A stretch of 64,000 nucleotides of DNA from Verpa conica (Eukaryota; Ascomycota; Pezizomycetes; Pezizales; Morchellaceae): NCBI GenBank assembly GCA_033030425.1, contig JAUFSD010000002.1:1054001-1118000 (forward strand). The letters are read 5' to 3'. Shown here in pieces: positions 50,680 through 61,282 of this stretch. The notes below the pieces were generated by a model. It saw nothing but the letters and a program-made list of their open reading frames with translations, was not told the DNA's origin and made no database searches. The first letter of the stretch is position 1, and the number at the start of each line of letters is the position of its first letter. Made by a program: the position numbers and the translations under genes.

Positions 50680-53600
50680 TTTGACTGAGGGATGAATGGG
50701 AGAGGAAAAGTGAGAGAGTACCCGCGGGCGTTCGTTTAAGCCTGCCAGGATAGCGGTCGGCCGAACCGTCGGTACGTCTGTCGGGGTTAAGCTGCTGTTT
50801 AGGAATGAACTCTTACTGACACTGACGTTGACGTTTGGCGTTGACAATTTACCTTGTTGGAAAGGCTTGGGGTGAGGTCACACGCAGGAAGAGCAGAATG
50901 CAAGGGAAGGATGCTCAATGAGAATCCCAAGCGAGAGATGGGATGTATGTCGGAATTGAGATGGATAGGCCAAGGGACAGGTAAATATATTTATTTATTC
51001 TGGACTCCTGGGCTTTTGGATTTCTTTCTGGCTGATGAGGACTGCTGATACTTATGAGGAAAAATGTGGAGGGGCAACAACCAGCCTCACGAGTCTGAGA
51101 CGCGGCAGTGGTTATGTGGTTGTGCTGCGGGACCAAGAAGAATCAGCGGGTGGGCAGGATTATGGGGGGTTTCTGGTGATGGGGGCGCAGTCAAAAAAAA
51201 AAGCCAACGTCGATTTTCTCTGCGTGTCTCTCAACGTCTCCGCGCGTACCGGTCGGCATGTATGTATGTACCTCTCTCGTGTGCCCTGAGTTGATTTTTA
51301 CGAACTATGGTCCGAGTCAGTGAGTCTTGTTCCTTTCTTTCCCCTGGCATGCGGGGCTGAGGGTTTCCGACTAGCCCAGGAAGTGGATGTAGTGTCAGTG
51401 TCCACTGCGAAATCCCGAGAAACCAGGCGGCGAGAAGCGGGAATGCCAAGCTTAGTCTTGATTCTGATAACGGGAAAGATGAGCGCTGAAGGCTTCTGGA
51501 CGGAGTTTGCTTGCGTAGTACCTTGCGGTCAGAGCTGCTGTCCTTGTGGGCGGGTGTTTAATCCGGGGGCCAGAGGCGGGCAGATTGCCTATAGAGGCCG
51601 CAGCGGGATTAAAACAACGTCAGGTGTCGGTCTTGACAGCGGCGGACACCGTAGAATATTCTTTATGAAGACAGAAATCCTACAAAATATAGGTATTACA
51701 GAGGGGCACGAAGTATTACTTTTACAAGTATCATAACAATTCTTTTTAGATCTCTTCTAGGCTCAGGTTTGATCCATAAGAAACTCTCCCCCCGCAGTTC
51801 TATTGAACCCCTCCTTGAGGCTCACTCAAATAATAACCCTTGCTCGGACATGATGCCCATAGCTATAGTACACCAACAGAAAACCCACACCATATCCCCT
51901 ACTCACATAGGAAAAAAAACTCTGGCAAATGAGAGGTCTCCTCTTCCCCCCAAAAATGGTCTCACTGCCTATGGAAACAACAAGCATATCGTGGATCACT
52001 TTCAAAAATATCACACGTAACTAAAGTGTAGCTAATGCGCACTACGTAGGCCATGCGCCCGGGGTATCGCACCGATTCAATGACCTTTCCTTGCTTTATG
52101 CAGCAGCCGCTCTTAATCGGTTCTCCATCTTGCATCTGATGGATTTCTCCACAATCCCATCCGCGTAAAATAAATAAAACGGGCAGTAGAAGCTCAAAGC
52201 ACGAATAAGATCAACAGAAAATTCACCGTACATGCATGTGGCATAAAAAAGTCCTCGGTTCCCTGTTTTGTAAACCCTAAGCAGCAGCACTTTTACGTGC
52301 CTTAGAGTACATTTATTCTTTTTATGCAGGCTCCAACTTCCAAGGCACACACGCCGTCATACCTATTCGATAGCACCGAACCTCATTTCGCAATATCACA
52401 ACTAGGAAGTGCCGGGTTACAATCACCAATCCCGTTGATATATTTGGATAATTCATCTAATAGTAAGCGAAGAGCGGGAATCGTTTTTTAATCAACGACG
52501 TACCATATTTTCTCTTGCGAGACAGGAGGGGTGACCCGCCCTGTTGTTTTTTACGCCAGTGCCGGAGTGCCCAGTGGACGAGTCCAACCAACATTACACA
52601 ACCGAAATATTGTCTGCAGGGCCTTCTTTGCCTCGAAATGCACACAACCGCGAGCAGGTACCTGCTTAGATTTACGGATGCTGCATCGAAGCGGCCAGAG
52701 TACTAAGATTAGCAGCACAAGAGCCAAGATCTTCCCACCAAAGTGTTTGCCTCGGTTCTAGAGTTACACAGCTCGCGAACGCTTCAAAATATCTTTATTC
52801 CGACCTTGAAAGTTGAAAATCCTTGCTATTCTCTGCATCTTACCCGTGTTTGTGAGCAGGTACACAATGCGCTGTCTGTTTGCCCCAAACTGTCTTGAAA
52901 CGTGTTCCCCCGTGTCCGTACAATCCTTTGGCTGGAACTTGACAGCTTTATTCCGTTTTAACTTACTGGTATCCAACCATAGTAGCTGTCTCCGACGTCT
53001 AAACTTGTTTTCTTGAGAAACTCACCCGCTCATCCAGAGCAAGGCAAAACATTTGAGCTCCCACTCCCACCCCCCCCCAATCACTACCACAAACAATTGA
53101 CACATGCACATCTACCCTGCCGGGTATCGATTGGGTTTGAATAGAATTGGGTACCATTACTTTTTTTCTTCTAGAAATTTGCAGATGGCCCTTTCCGCTC
53201 TGGCACTTTACCAACGTCCACTTAATGCCCGCCCTTTATTCATCAGATTTTAGTGTCATCATCGATCAAAAATACAGAGCAAATGTACGATCCCGCACAT
53301 CGACCAATTGGCACACCTACCTCTTTCCACATGATGACCCACTGCTTGCTTCCTGCTCTATTCTGATATCTACGATTGTGCACGTGATATTCTTATTATG
53401 CTGAGCAACAACGGGATTTCTCACCGCCAAATGCTCCCCCTACCAGCATGTAGCTACAATTACTACGCCGTAGTTTCGAAAGTAATACACAGAAGAAACC
53501 CCCACGCGAAGCGGGGAAAACTTGCTGATCTCATTGAACCGATTACGATGACGTAGTGATCTGAAGTCGCTCTCCCCGCATGACATTGTAAAGCAACGCG

Positions 53601-54258
53601 CAGACCTCAACAGTATCATTCTCAGAGCCCCTTCAGACGAGAGACGATCGAGAGGATTTATTATATCTTGGAGATCAGCGGTGCCCCACTGACGTCTGTG
53701 CCGTGACGGTCCTTTTCAAGCAAAGAAAGATCGACATGAAATATTAACAGATAGCTCTGTCGTGTTTTGCATGGCCAAGTAAATGACAACCCAACCCTGT
53801 CGATCGACTTCCACTCTCTCGCCCCGCTCGCCTTGACGCCCTAAGAAAAAATAAGCTCCCAATATTCACGGGACCCTATCAGTAACGCGCACGGGATATT
53901 TCACTTTGTGTGGCTTTTCTCTTTCTACTGATTCCCCCAAAAAGAATGCACTGGGGTTACATCGGCTCCGCTGGTTAGTGGTTTTCTTTTTTTTAGTCAA
54001 GCCTCCTGCCCCACAAATTCTCGGAGTCTCGGTTGTTCCTGAATCACACACAAAGGCCAGGGCTGTTATGTATACAGTGCATCTAAAGTGAATGATCTAC
54101 AATGCAACAACCCCCGAGAATTTGCTAAGGGGACATGATATATAACTATAAGCCACGCCTGGTACAGAAGTCGCTAATAACCACTTAGGTATAATTAAGG
54201 TATAACTAAGTAGAGTATGTACATATATTGATTTGGCCTGCAAGCAAGCAAGTCGGGC

Positions 54259-54283
54259 TCTCAGGCTGTGCGGCAGCCTGAGA
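54259..54283. repeat. Perfect 10-bp hairpin
   Basis: tctcaggctg and cagcctgaga pair fully around a 5-nt loop (tgcgg). It stands in a gene-free region with no flanking T tract. Function unknown. Confidence 0.4.
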
Positions 54284-55129
54284 CCCCCCTCTTTGCACAG
54301 GTTATGTCATGAGAAGTCTGCTTTATTTGGAAGATCAAGGCCAAGTGTAGGAGGCGCTCCCAGTTTAAGCGACCCAATAAGAATCGGTTAAACTAACGGT
54401 GCTAGGTCTTGATTATTATACTGGTTAGATGAAACGTATAGAAGAGGTTCTTTACCCTAATATTCGCTTATTACGAATGTGGAATATCTACTCAATTCAT
54501 CTATATACGGTAAATAATAGCACACACGGCGTGATATTCCAGGATAGGAGTCTTGAATTCTCAATACTAGGGAATGCCAAGTCTAGTAACTTTATTAACA
54601 TCTTTATAGAGCGTGTATCTCGAAACAATACCCTACGGCACCTGATGTGTCAATATAATGAGTATGAAAGCGGGTAGAGTGGAGAGAAGGGGACTCTGCT
54701 GCTGTATTCGGCGACCTATATCACTATTAGTATCAATAAATAAATTCCCTGCAGGTATTATTATACTGATATGCAGGTTCGGGAAGTGTCCATTCAAAAC
54801 TCATGTCGGGCGTAGCTTTGTAATTTCTTATTCGGAACTTAGAGTCTAGATGAACATGCGGAGTAGGTTAACAACGGGCTTTTGACTCCCAAAGCCGGTT
54901 CACTATGACACATGCTGGTATGGGATCCCAAGAAAATGCCTCGCCATATGTACCTCACGCTGTCAAAGCTTAGCATGTCTGCATGCCGCGGCATGGGAAA
55001 AATATTTTCTGAGACACCAACATATCCAGTGTTGCTCCCTGCTAGCATTGGGAAAATTATCTGGCTATATCACTTAGAGTTTAAGTCTCATTCCGTAGGT
55101 TCGACCTAAAAGTGCTCAGTCTGACGCAG

Positions 55130-55361
55130 TACCGTATTTTCTCACGAGATTCGACCCGCTGTGGTAGGAGTTAATATGTGGTTTTGCGCAATTTTCAACA
55201 CAAAAAAATAAAAAATAAAACAGTTTTACTCTATATCAGTACAAGTATGTATCTTTCTTGTTCTAGTGCCAGGCATTTCTATGGCTTCTAACTGTTCCAG
55301 CGCCTGTTAATGCGTACTAACCCCGGCCACAGCGGGTCGAATCTCGTGAGAAAATACCGTA
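55130..55361. mobile_element. MITE-like element with 31-35 bp inverted repeats
   Basis: The inner 31 bases of each end (55134-55164, gtattttctcacgagattcg..., and 55327-55357) are perfect inverted copies; extension to 55130 and 55361 adds one mismatch. TA stands at both outer limits, so the element may be 55132-55359 with a TA target duplication. Similarity fades inward over the next ~15 bases. It is about 230 bp and non-coding. Its ends are unlike the two other elements in this window. Confidence 0.7.
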
Positions 55362-55882
55362 TTTCGAATCCAGGTGCCTGGTTTTCGATAAAGTACTCAT
55401 TGTTGGCTCGGTATTGAGTTCCAGCACTGGAGGAAACATGAACCCCAGGTGTTTATGTCTTCGCACTCGGCACAAATTTCAGGGGGTGTAGCCCACCACT
55501 GTATGGGAAAGCATGGGGAGAGCCGGTGCCCCACCACAGTAGAATCCAGGTACTAACGAAGACGCACGAGCCATACTTTTTTGGGTGACGGCAAGTGCCG
55601 GTCGCTTATCGACGGTGCCCCGTCCACCTTAGGTCGATTCTCGCATGCGCTTCGTCATGCTGTTTCACCGGCAGAACCCGCTGATTAGCTGATTAGATAA
55701 GAAAAGGTAAATATTCCGGAGGTTCGATGCAAACACTTTCCTTGCCGAACCAAGGGAGGAAAGTGGTTTCTTGTTCAGCTCACAGCACCAAGCTTTTGCA
55801 CCGCCCCAACAAACCCCAGGGAAAGAAGAGGGGAAAAAAGGAAAGAGGAAAATAAAGGAAAGGAAAAGAAAAGAAAAGAAAA

Positions 55883-56737
55883 ATGTCCCTGCCTCCCTAT
55901 GCATCCTCAGCTCAGCTCTATTGCGGCATCTGCACCAAGGAGCTAGTACACCCTAAAATCCCGAAGCAACGGCTAGGCCGGAGTCTCGAGTGCTGCGGAA
56001 GGTCTGTTTGTGGCGAATGCATCGAAGTATGCACTTTCAACTTCTCTGCCCTTTGAACGGAGCTTCGGGGAAGGCTTGCTGTATTGTAGGGTCTAACGAC
56101 CGGCGACTACAATGTGCAGGGAAATCCACGTTTCGGGGCCTATTGTCCATTCTGCCAATCGATCCCGAAAGCAGGCAGCAAAAGACATGACGATACAGTG
56201 AGCTTTCGTCCACTCCCACCATCCTACACTTCTACTCTAGACTCAGACCCTCCTCCATCGTACAAAGTCCCTTCTGGCTCGTCCTTATCATCTACGAGTG
56301 GTGTTCTACACTACCTCCGTTCAGACGATAGCCTTCTCTCCTTGTCCTTGCTTTACAAAGTCCCCGCCTACGTCATCCGGAACCATAATCATTTGTACTC
56401 GGATCACCTATTACACGCCCGAAGAACTATTGAAATCCCTAGTCCGCCTTACAACGGGCCATCTCTCTCCCATCCACCAACCGAGGAGGAACAGCAACAA
56501 GAGGCCAAGAAATCAAAAGTCAAGAGGTTTCAGCTGAAGACAAAATGTATTGACTTTGACTCTGCCGAGGTCTACATGAAAGAGGCAGACTGGGACGAGG
56601 AACTAGCAATAAAGAACTGGCTTGCTGATGAGAAATGGGTTAGGGAGAATCCAATGACGGAGAGGAATACAGGGAATAAGGGGAAAGAGGTCGTTAGTAA
56701 GAAGGGGAAATGGGGTTTAAGGGGGTTCGGATATTGA
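55883..56737 (+). CDS. Cysteine-rich zinc-finger plus LysM-domain protein
   Basis: Exons 55883-56026 and 56120-56737 join in phase 0 to give about 253 residues. The N-terminal ~65 residues hold paired cysteines (YCGICTKEL, LECCGRSVCGECI, then AYCPFCQ after the intron), a RING-like or treble-clef zinc site with C-x2-C pairs. A LysM domain follows at about residues 100-150 (LRSDDSLLSLSLLYKVPAYV, RTIEIP). The C-terminal part is charged (WDEELAIKNWLADEKW, resembling a CUE/UBA-like helix). There is no signal peptide, so this is an intracellular LysM protein, not a secreted chitin-binding effector. The exact role is unknown. The intron lies between the zinc-ligand pairs, so splicing is needed to complete the finger. 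The call of LysM is fairly firm; the zinc-finger class is inferred. Confidence 0.85.
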
Positions 56738-57056
56738 TTTTATACACGTATTAGATTTGCGATACATAAACGGTGCTTGGGAGCTAGATTTATATCTATA
56801 AGAGTAGTTTGGTTAGGTTCAAGTTAGTATCATTCTATATACCACGACATATAAATACATATAAAGTATCCGTAAGATTATATTATTTTTATCTAATCAC
56901 ATCGTAACCATCAAAACTCACTCGCTTGGCCACTCAATATTTTTCCAAACTCCAAATAAATTGTTTTGTAATCTAACACTAGAGGTAGGGTATATAAGGA
57001 AAGGTGGTCCTAGAGGATACGATTATACTCTAACAGGTACTTTATAGGCTTGTAGA
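56738..57056. other. Convergent 3' intergenic gap
   Basis: About 320 AT-rich bases between the stop codons of two convergent genes (LysM protein, plus; histidine phosphatase, minus). They probably hold both 3' UTRs and polyadenylation signals. Nothing else is seen. Confidence 0.5.
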
Positions 57057-58236
57057 TCAGATTTTAGCTTCCTCCTTGATCCCCTTCTCCACTATTCCAG
57101 GTGTCGGTACAGTTCCCGGGCCTCCAAAGTCTGGAGCTTCTTTTATAAGCCCAAAGTCCCAAGCCTCATCTCCAGAAAACCACCAGTTTCTTTCTTCTCC
57201 ATCCTTGAGGAAAGAGCAATCTCCGTTAATAGTGATATCCCAACCGCCACCAACACCGTTTCCATTACGCCAGTTTGTATCAGGGATCGGGTCAGTTTCC
57301 GAGGGGATCGGTAAGAATGGAGTGACTGGTGGGTGTTCGAAATGGCGGCGGCGATATGTAGATAATGAGCAAGTCCCCGTCTTTACGTCAAGTGTTTGAT
57401 CGCCTGAAACCACAGAAACATTAGTTTCAAGTTCGGTAAAGGGACAAAGGAATTTGGATTATATACCAGTGAGAGCACGTCCGATAGCAATGTTTGTAGC
57501 CGCATGACTGCATATTAAGATACTTTTTGGCCCTGCCCCTTCTTCGGCCCACTCTTTATCTATATCGGTGATAATCTTGGCGAGTGCGTACGCCGTACGG
57601 TTATGAATCTCTTCAAGAGTTTCGCCTTTAGTAGAGGGTATTATTGAGGGGTTATAGGATACTTGAAGGCGGGGGAAGAATTGGTGGAGAAGTTCCGGAG
57701 AAGCGGGGGAGGGGTGATCTAAGCATGTTAGAGCTCTGCGTCACAAATGCCGTAACAAGAAAGAATGACGAACCGAAGCGGGCTGTTCCATACCATTCCC
57801 TAAATTATGGTTTTAGCTACGGCCTAACTTATTGCAGCTCTCAAAAATAGCTCACGCCATCATGGATTGTGATTTAAAAAGTGCCAAACATACCCAACGC
57901 CATTATCCGCTAGAACTGGAAGGTCTAGAAGCTCAGAGATGGGGGTGATTGTCTGTAGGCATCTATAAAAGGGACTAGTGTATATCCTCTCTATCTTTGG
58001 GTCTAGTTTGACAAGATGGGCAGCAAGTTCTTTGGCCTGGTCTTCTCCGTGAGAAGCGAGCGGAGGATCAGACGGTATGCCTGTCGGAGAGGTGATTGTG
58101 GCAGAGTAATTCCCTTCATTATCGGTAACCCAATTGCTACGGAACTATCGGAACTTCATTAGCAAGGAATTGACCTTAGATTTTAGGAAAGTGGAGCACA
58201 AACGCCGTGTCTGGTGATATAGATGGTCTCAAGCAT
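57057..58236 (-). CDS. Histidine phosphatase (PGAM-like) family protein
   Basis: Exons, 5' to 3': 58204-58236, 57894-58144, 57774-57799, 57467-57718 and 57057-57403, about 302 residues. The fold of the phosphoglycerate-mutase superfamily is shown by the N-terminal MLETIYITRHG (nucleophile His10), IYTSPFYRCLQT, and the second catalytic histidine His175 in ICSHAATN. Both catalytic histidines are present, so enzyme activity is possible. Exon 3 has only 26 nt and encodes GEWYGTARF; it restores frame exactly between its neighbours. The C-terminal ~110 residues (NGDCSFLKDGEERNWWFSGD) are beta-rich in look. In budding yeast the TFIIIC subunit tau55/Tfc7 joins such a phosphatase domain to a beta-barrel, so this could be its counterpart; that is inference. 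Substrate unknown. Confidence 0.85.
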
Positions 58237-60025
58237 ATTTGAAACTTTCAAGACGTGATTTTGGAAGTGTGGAGAGTGTAGGTGATAGTGAAAGATGTTA
58301 AAATAGGTGTGAAGTTGAGTAGGCTCAAGTTTAGGTTGCCAGCGAACAAACTATGAAACCTGTGTTTTTGTGGCCCTAGCCCTAAGCCTCCTGTCCCCTT
58401 GGCACACTAGCCCAAGAGGATGAAGATACTCAGTCATGTATCATTTAATTGGATTGTAAAGGACCGGTAGGCATAAAAGGAAAAATAAGCCAACTCGGAT
58501 TGCTTGGGGGAGAAAAAAAGAATTTGGGTATGCAAACTGCAGGTTTCGGACTGGGTTAGACTATGTAGGGTTTTTACTAGGGACAGCGACCTCTAGTCGA
58601 TATAGAAAGGGCTTGCACTTTCTTATTTGGGACAAAGCTATTCTCTTTGATGCTTAACTGATAGGATCTCATTCATGCCTCTGATAAAGACCCTGATCCA
58701 ACTCAGCCCAAAACCAGCCTGCAGTCTACATGTTTAGGATCTTTTTGCCTACCCTAAGTATTTCTTGCCTCAGATGATATAAACTCAGACTTAAGAATAG
58801 TTAGCTGCGATCTAGGATATATACCCTTAATCCTGCGACATTTTACATTAGGTATCAAGTTCTGTAGTTCGATTCCAGTGGTTTGAGATTACACTATTAA
58901 TCTTCAACACAAAATACTAGTGCCCGTAAAATAACCTATGTTCGGTCCTGAACACGTATTCTTATAAAGCGAATATTCTTATAGCCAAGCCCGAGTTTTT
59001 ATAGGGCGACTGTGCTGTATAGCTATCGGAGGAGGATGTGGTGGCTGGCTGGTGTGGGGTTCCCGGGCACTTGCCGGGAATACATCTCTCAATAATTCGT
59101 GATCTCAAGAATTCACTCTCATAGTACACTCTCATTCTATATGAGACAAAGATTCAACTGCTTCTCCAATCCACTATCTACAAATTATATCAAAACAGCA
59201 GATTACAATAGCAAAAATAGATTTCAAGTGCCCTTGCTACGGGAAAGCTTTCTTGAGTAACACCATACAGAGGAGTGTAATGGTTTACCGACCCTTATTG
59301 TTGACAACCGTCAAACCTGAAGAAATTCTCAAAAAAATACACCTAAGAGGTGGCTGACATGGCCTAAACTATGGTATATACCTTAATTCAATTCTAGATG
59401 TAGTTCAAGAATTTTAGTATTAGTTTTATACTTCTCATGGTTGTTATGATAATTGCTTTGGTTGCTATGTACCTCTGGGGTTCCAGATCGCTGTGATCGC
59501 CAACAGTACTGACTTTGATATATTTGTACAAGACAGCCAAGAAATTCTTATGAGACTAAGGGATGGCTACCTGAGGCTCCAGAAGGTCTATTGAAATCAG
59601 TAACGGGTAGTAGTAGTCCTCTGCATAACCCTATAGGCTCACATCCAAAGTATGCGGAAGAGATATTTATACGGAGCGTCATGAGCCGTGGCTCAGATTA
59701 ATACTATCGTTAGGGAGTTGACTTTGGAACTATTTTACCAGGCTGATAGAGTGGTGTTGGGTGGTAACTAAATTATAATGTAAGTAGGATGATAACATAA
59801 GGCAGAAATCAGCTGACCAACCACAACCGAAAAGCTCTACAGCCTGGTCTACGAGGCTAATGAAGGTAGGTATATCACTTGCCTTAGCACGTTTCCCATA
59901 GAATTTTGAGCTCTTTGACCTTTTAATTACCCGGACTCTATATGGGGCAACTTTGGTAACGCACGTGATTTACACACGTCCTGAGTACAACGTCACTATT
60001 TAACGCGTCCTCCTAAAATTTAACA
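58237..60025. other. Divergent intergenic region
   Basis: This separates two divergently transcribed genes and should contain both promoters. A segment near 58939-58985 resembles the inverted repeat at 32140-32178 (ttcggtcc...gtattcttata, and again attcttatagcca). I see no gene. Confidence 0.45.
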
Positions 60026-60992
60026 ATGCCACCAAGAGCCCGCCACCTACAATATGGACATGGGGGACGTCAGAGCCCCCTGAATGCCCGAGATTCCCCT
60101 TCACCAATTCTCACTGATGACGACGACGCGGGTGAAGAGACAATTTCACAGGAAGACGACGAAGAGGACGAGGACGACGACGACGACGACGACGAACAAG
60201 AAACTACTGGCGGAAGCAGCAGTTAGATACCACTCTCTTAATTTTGTCATCTTGGCTCAAGACTAATTAGTGGAGTTGTCACAGTGCCCGAAGCTTCGTT
60301 AGAAGGGTTGAAGGAGATTGGGAATCTTGCTTCTTGGACCGTGTCGACAGCTAAACCTGGTAATGGTGTGGAGCAGCTGAGGGATGAAGACACAAATCTT
60401 TTCTGGCAGTAGGCTCCCATATTTTCTATCATCTTTAAAATTAGTAGCAAATTAGTTTTAATTTAATACAGATCCGATGGCCCACAACCACACATGATTA
60501 ACATTCATTTTGCCAAGAGGGTATTCGTGAAACGTATCCGGATGTTCCTGGATTTCGAAAATGATGAGTCTTACACTCCAACGAAGATCTCTGTAATGTC
60601 TGGAACAGGGTACCATGATCTACAGGAAGTCACTACAATGAACTTTGAACAGCCAAGTGGCTGGATCGATGTTAACTTAGATGGAGTGCACGAGGAGTAT
60701 GTTGTAGATTTTATCCTCTTTTTAGTAGTGCGATTGGTATTAACTCTTTTAGTGGACAACTCCGAACGTTTCTCATTCAGGTCTGCATCCATGCAAATCA
60801 TCAGAATGGAAAAGATACCCATGTCCGGGGGTTGCAAATATTTTCCCTAGAACCGTACGTTCAATCCCCAATCCTCATGAGTTCTCAATTCGGATAGCCA
60901 GCTGACAGAGATTCGAATACAGGCCTAGCTTCGACAAAGAGGAGATTCCATTTATGTCGGGTGCAATGATATCAGAGCTAGAACTGAGGTAG
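60026..60992 (+). CDS. DOC1: Anaphase-promoting complex subunit Apc10/Doc1
   Basis: This is the substrate-receptor subunit of the APC/C ubiquitin ligase, which drives mitotic exit together with Cdc20/Cdh1. Exons read as 60026-60221, 60285-60408, 60472-60696, 60753-60854 and 60923-60992, about 238 residues. The N-terminus carries an Asp/Glu run from a gac repeat. The DOC domain follows: LKEIGNLASWTVSTAKPGNG, WQSDGPQPHMINIHF, SYTPTKISVMSGTGYHDLQE, then IQVCIHANHQNGKDTHVRGL. The last exon reads SFDKEEIPFMSGAMISELEL and ends in Leu-Arg, a variant of the C-terminal Ile-Arg tail by which Apc10 docks on TPR subunits. Without the last intron the protein would end SSQFG and lack the tail; the gtacgt donor and ...atacag acceptor support splicing. 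The exon 1/2 junction (donor gttaga) is the least certain. Confidence 0.92.
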
Positions 60993-61282
60993 TTGGCCGA
61001 GCAAAGTATGAAAAAATGTACTATAAGGCGTTTGGGAAAGGCATTATATCACAGGCGTTTTTTTAGGAAAAAAAATTATATCCTACTTTCCTTTGATTGA
61101 ATGCATTCATTGCCTATTCAGTTCCTCCAGAATATCTGCATTTTTTAATTTCCCATTTCCCCCCGCTTATAAGAATATGACAAAAAGACCAGACATACCA
61201 AAGAAGAAAACATGTATAGACGCATGTAGTTTGCCCCCCAAAAAGGGGTTTGTGAATAGGTGAATGAATCACCATATATCAC
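60993..61282. other. Convergent gap between DOC1 and LEU2
   Basis: Fewer than 300 AT-rich bases between convergent genes, presumably both 3' UTRs. Nothing further is seen. Confidence 0.45.

Larger units (their letters stand above)
50680..55882. other. Long stretch without a supportable gene, with one MITE-like element
   Basis: The first few hundred bases are probably the promoter and leader of the PBS2-type gene. The rest carries no gene I can support; the longest frame (51320-51736, plus) has no known features. It contains a perfect hairpin at 54259-54283, a 14-bp palindrome (catgccgcggcatg) at 54982-54995, the element at 55130-55361, and a purine tract of repeated aaaag units near 55855-55880 just before the LysM gene. 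Confidence 0.45.

Noticed and set aside
51320..51736. 138-codon plus-strand open frame
   Set aside because: Low-quality composition (Gly/Arg/Cys-rich), no splice partners and no known family; probably chance in GC-richer DNA.
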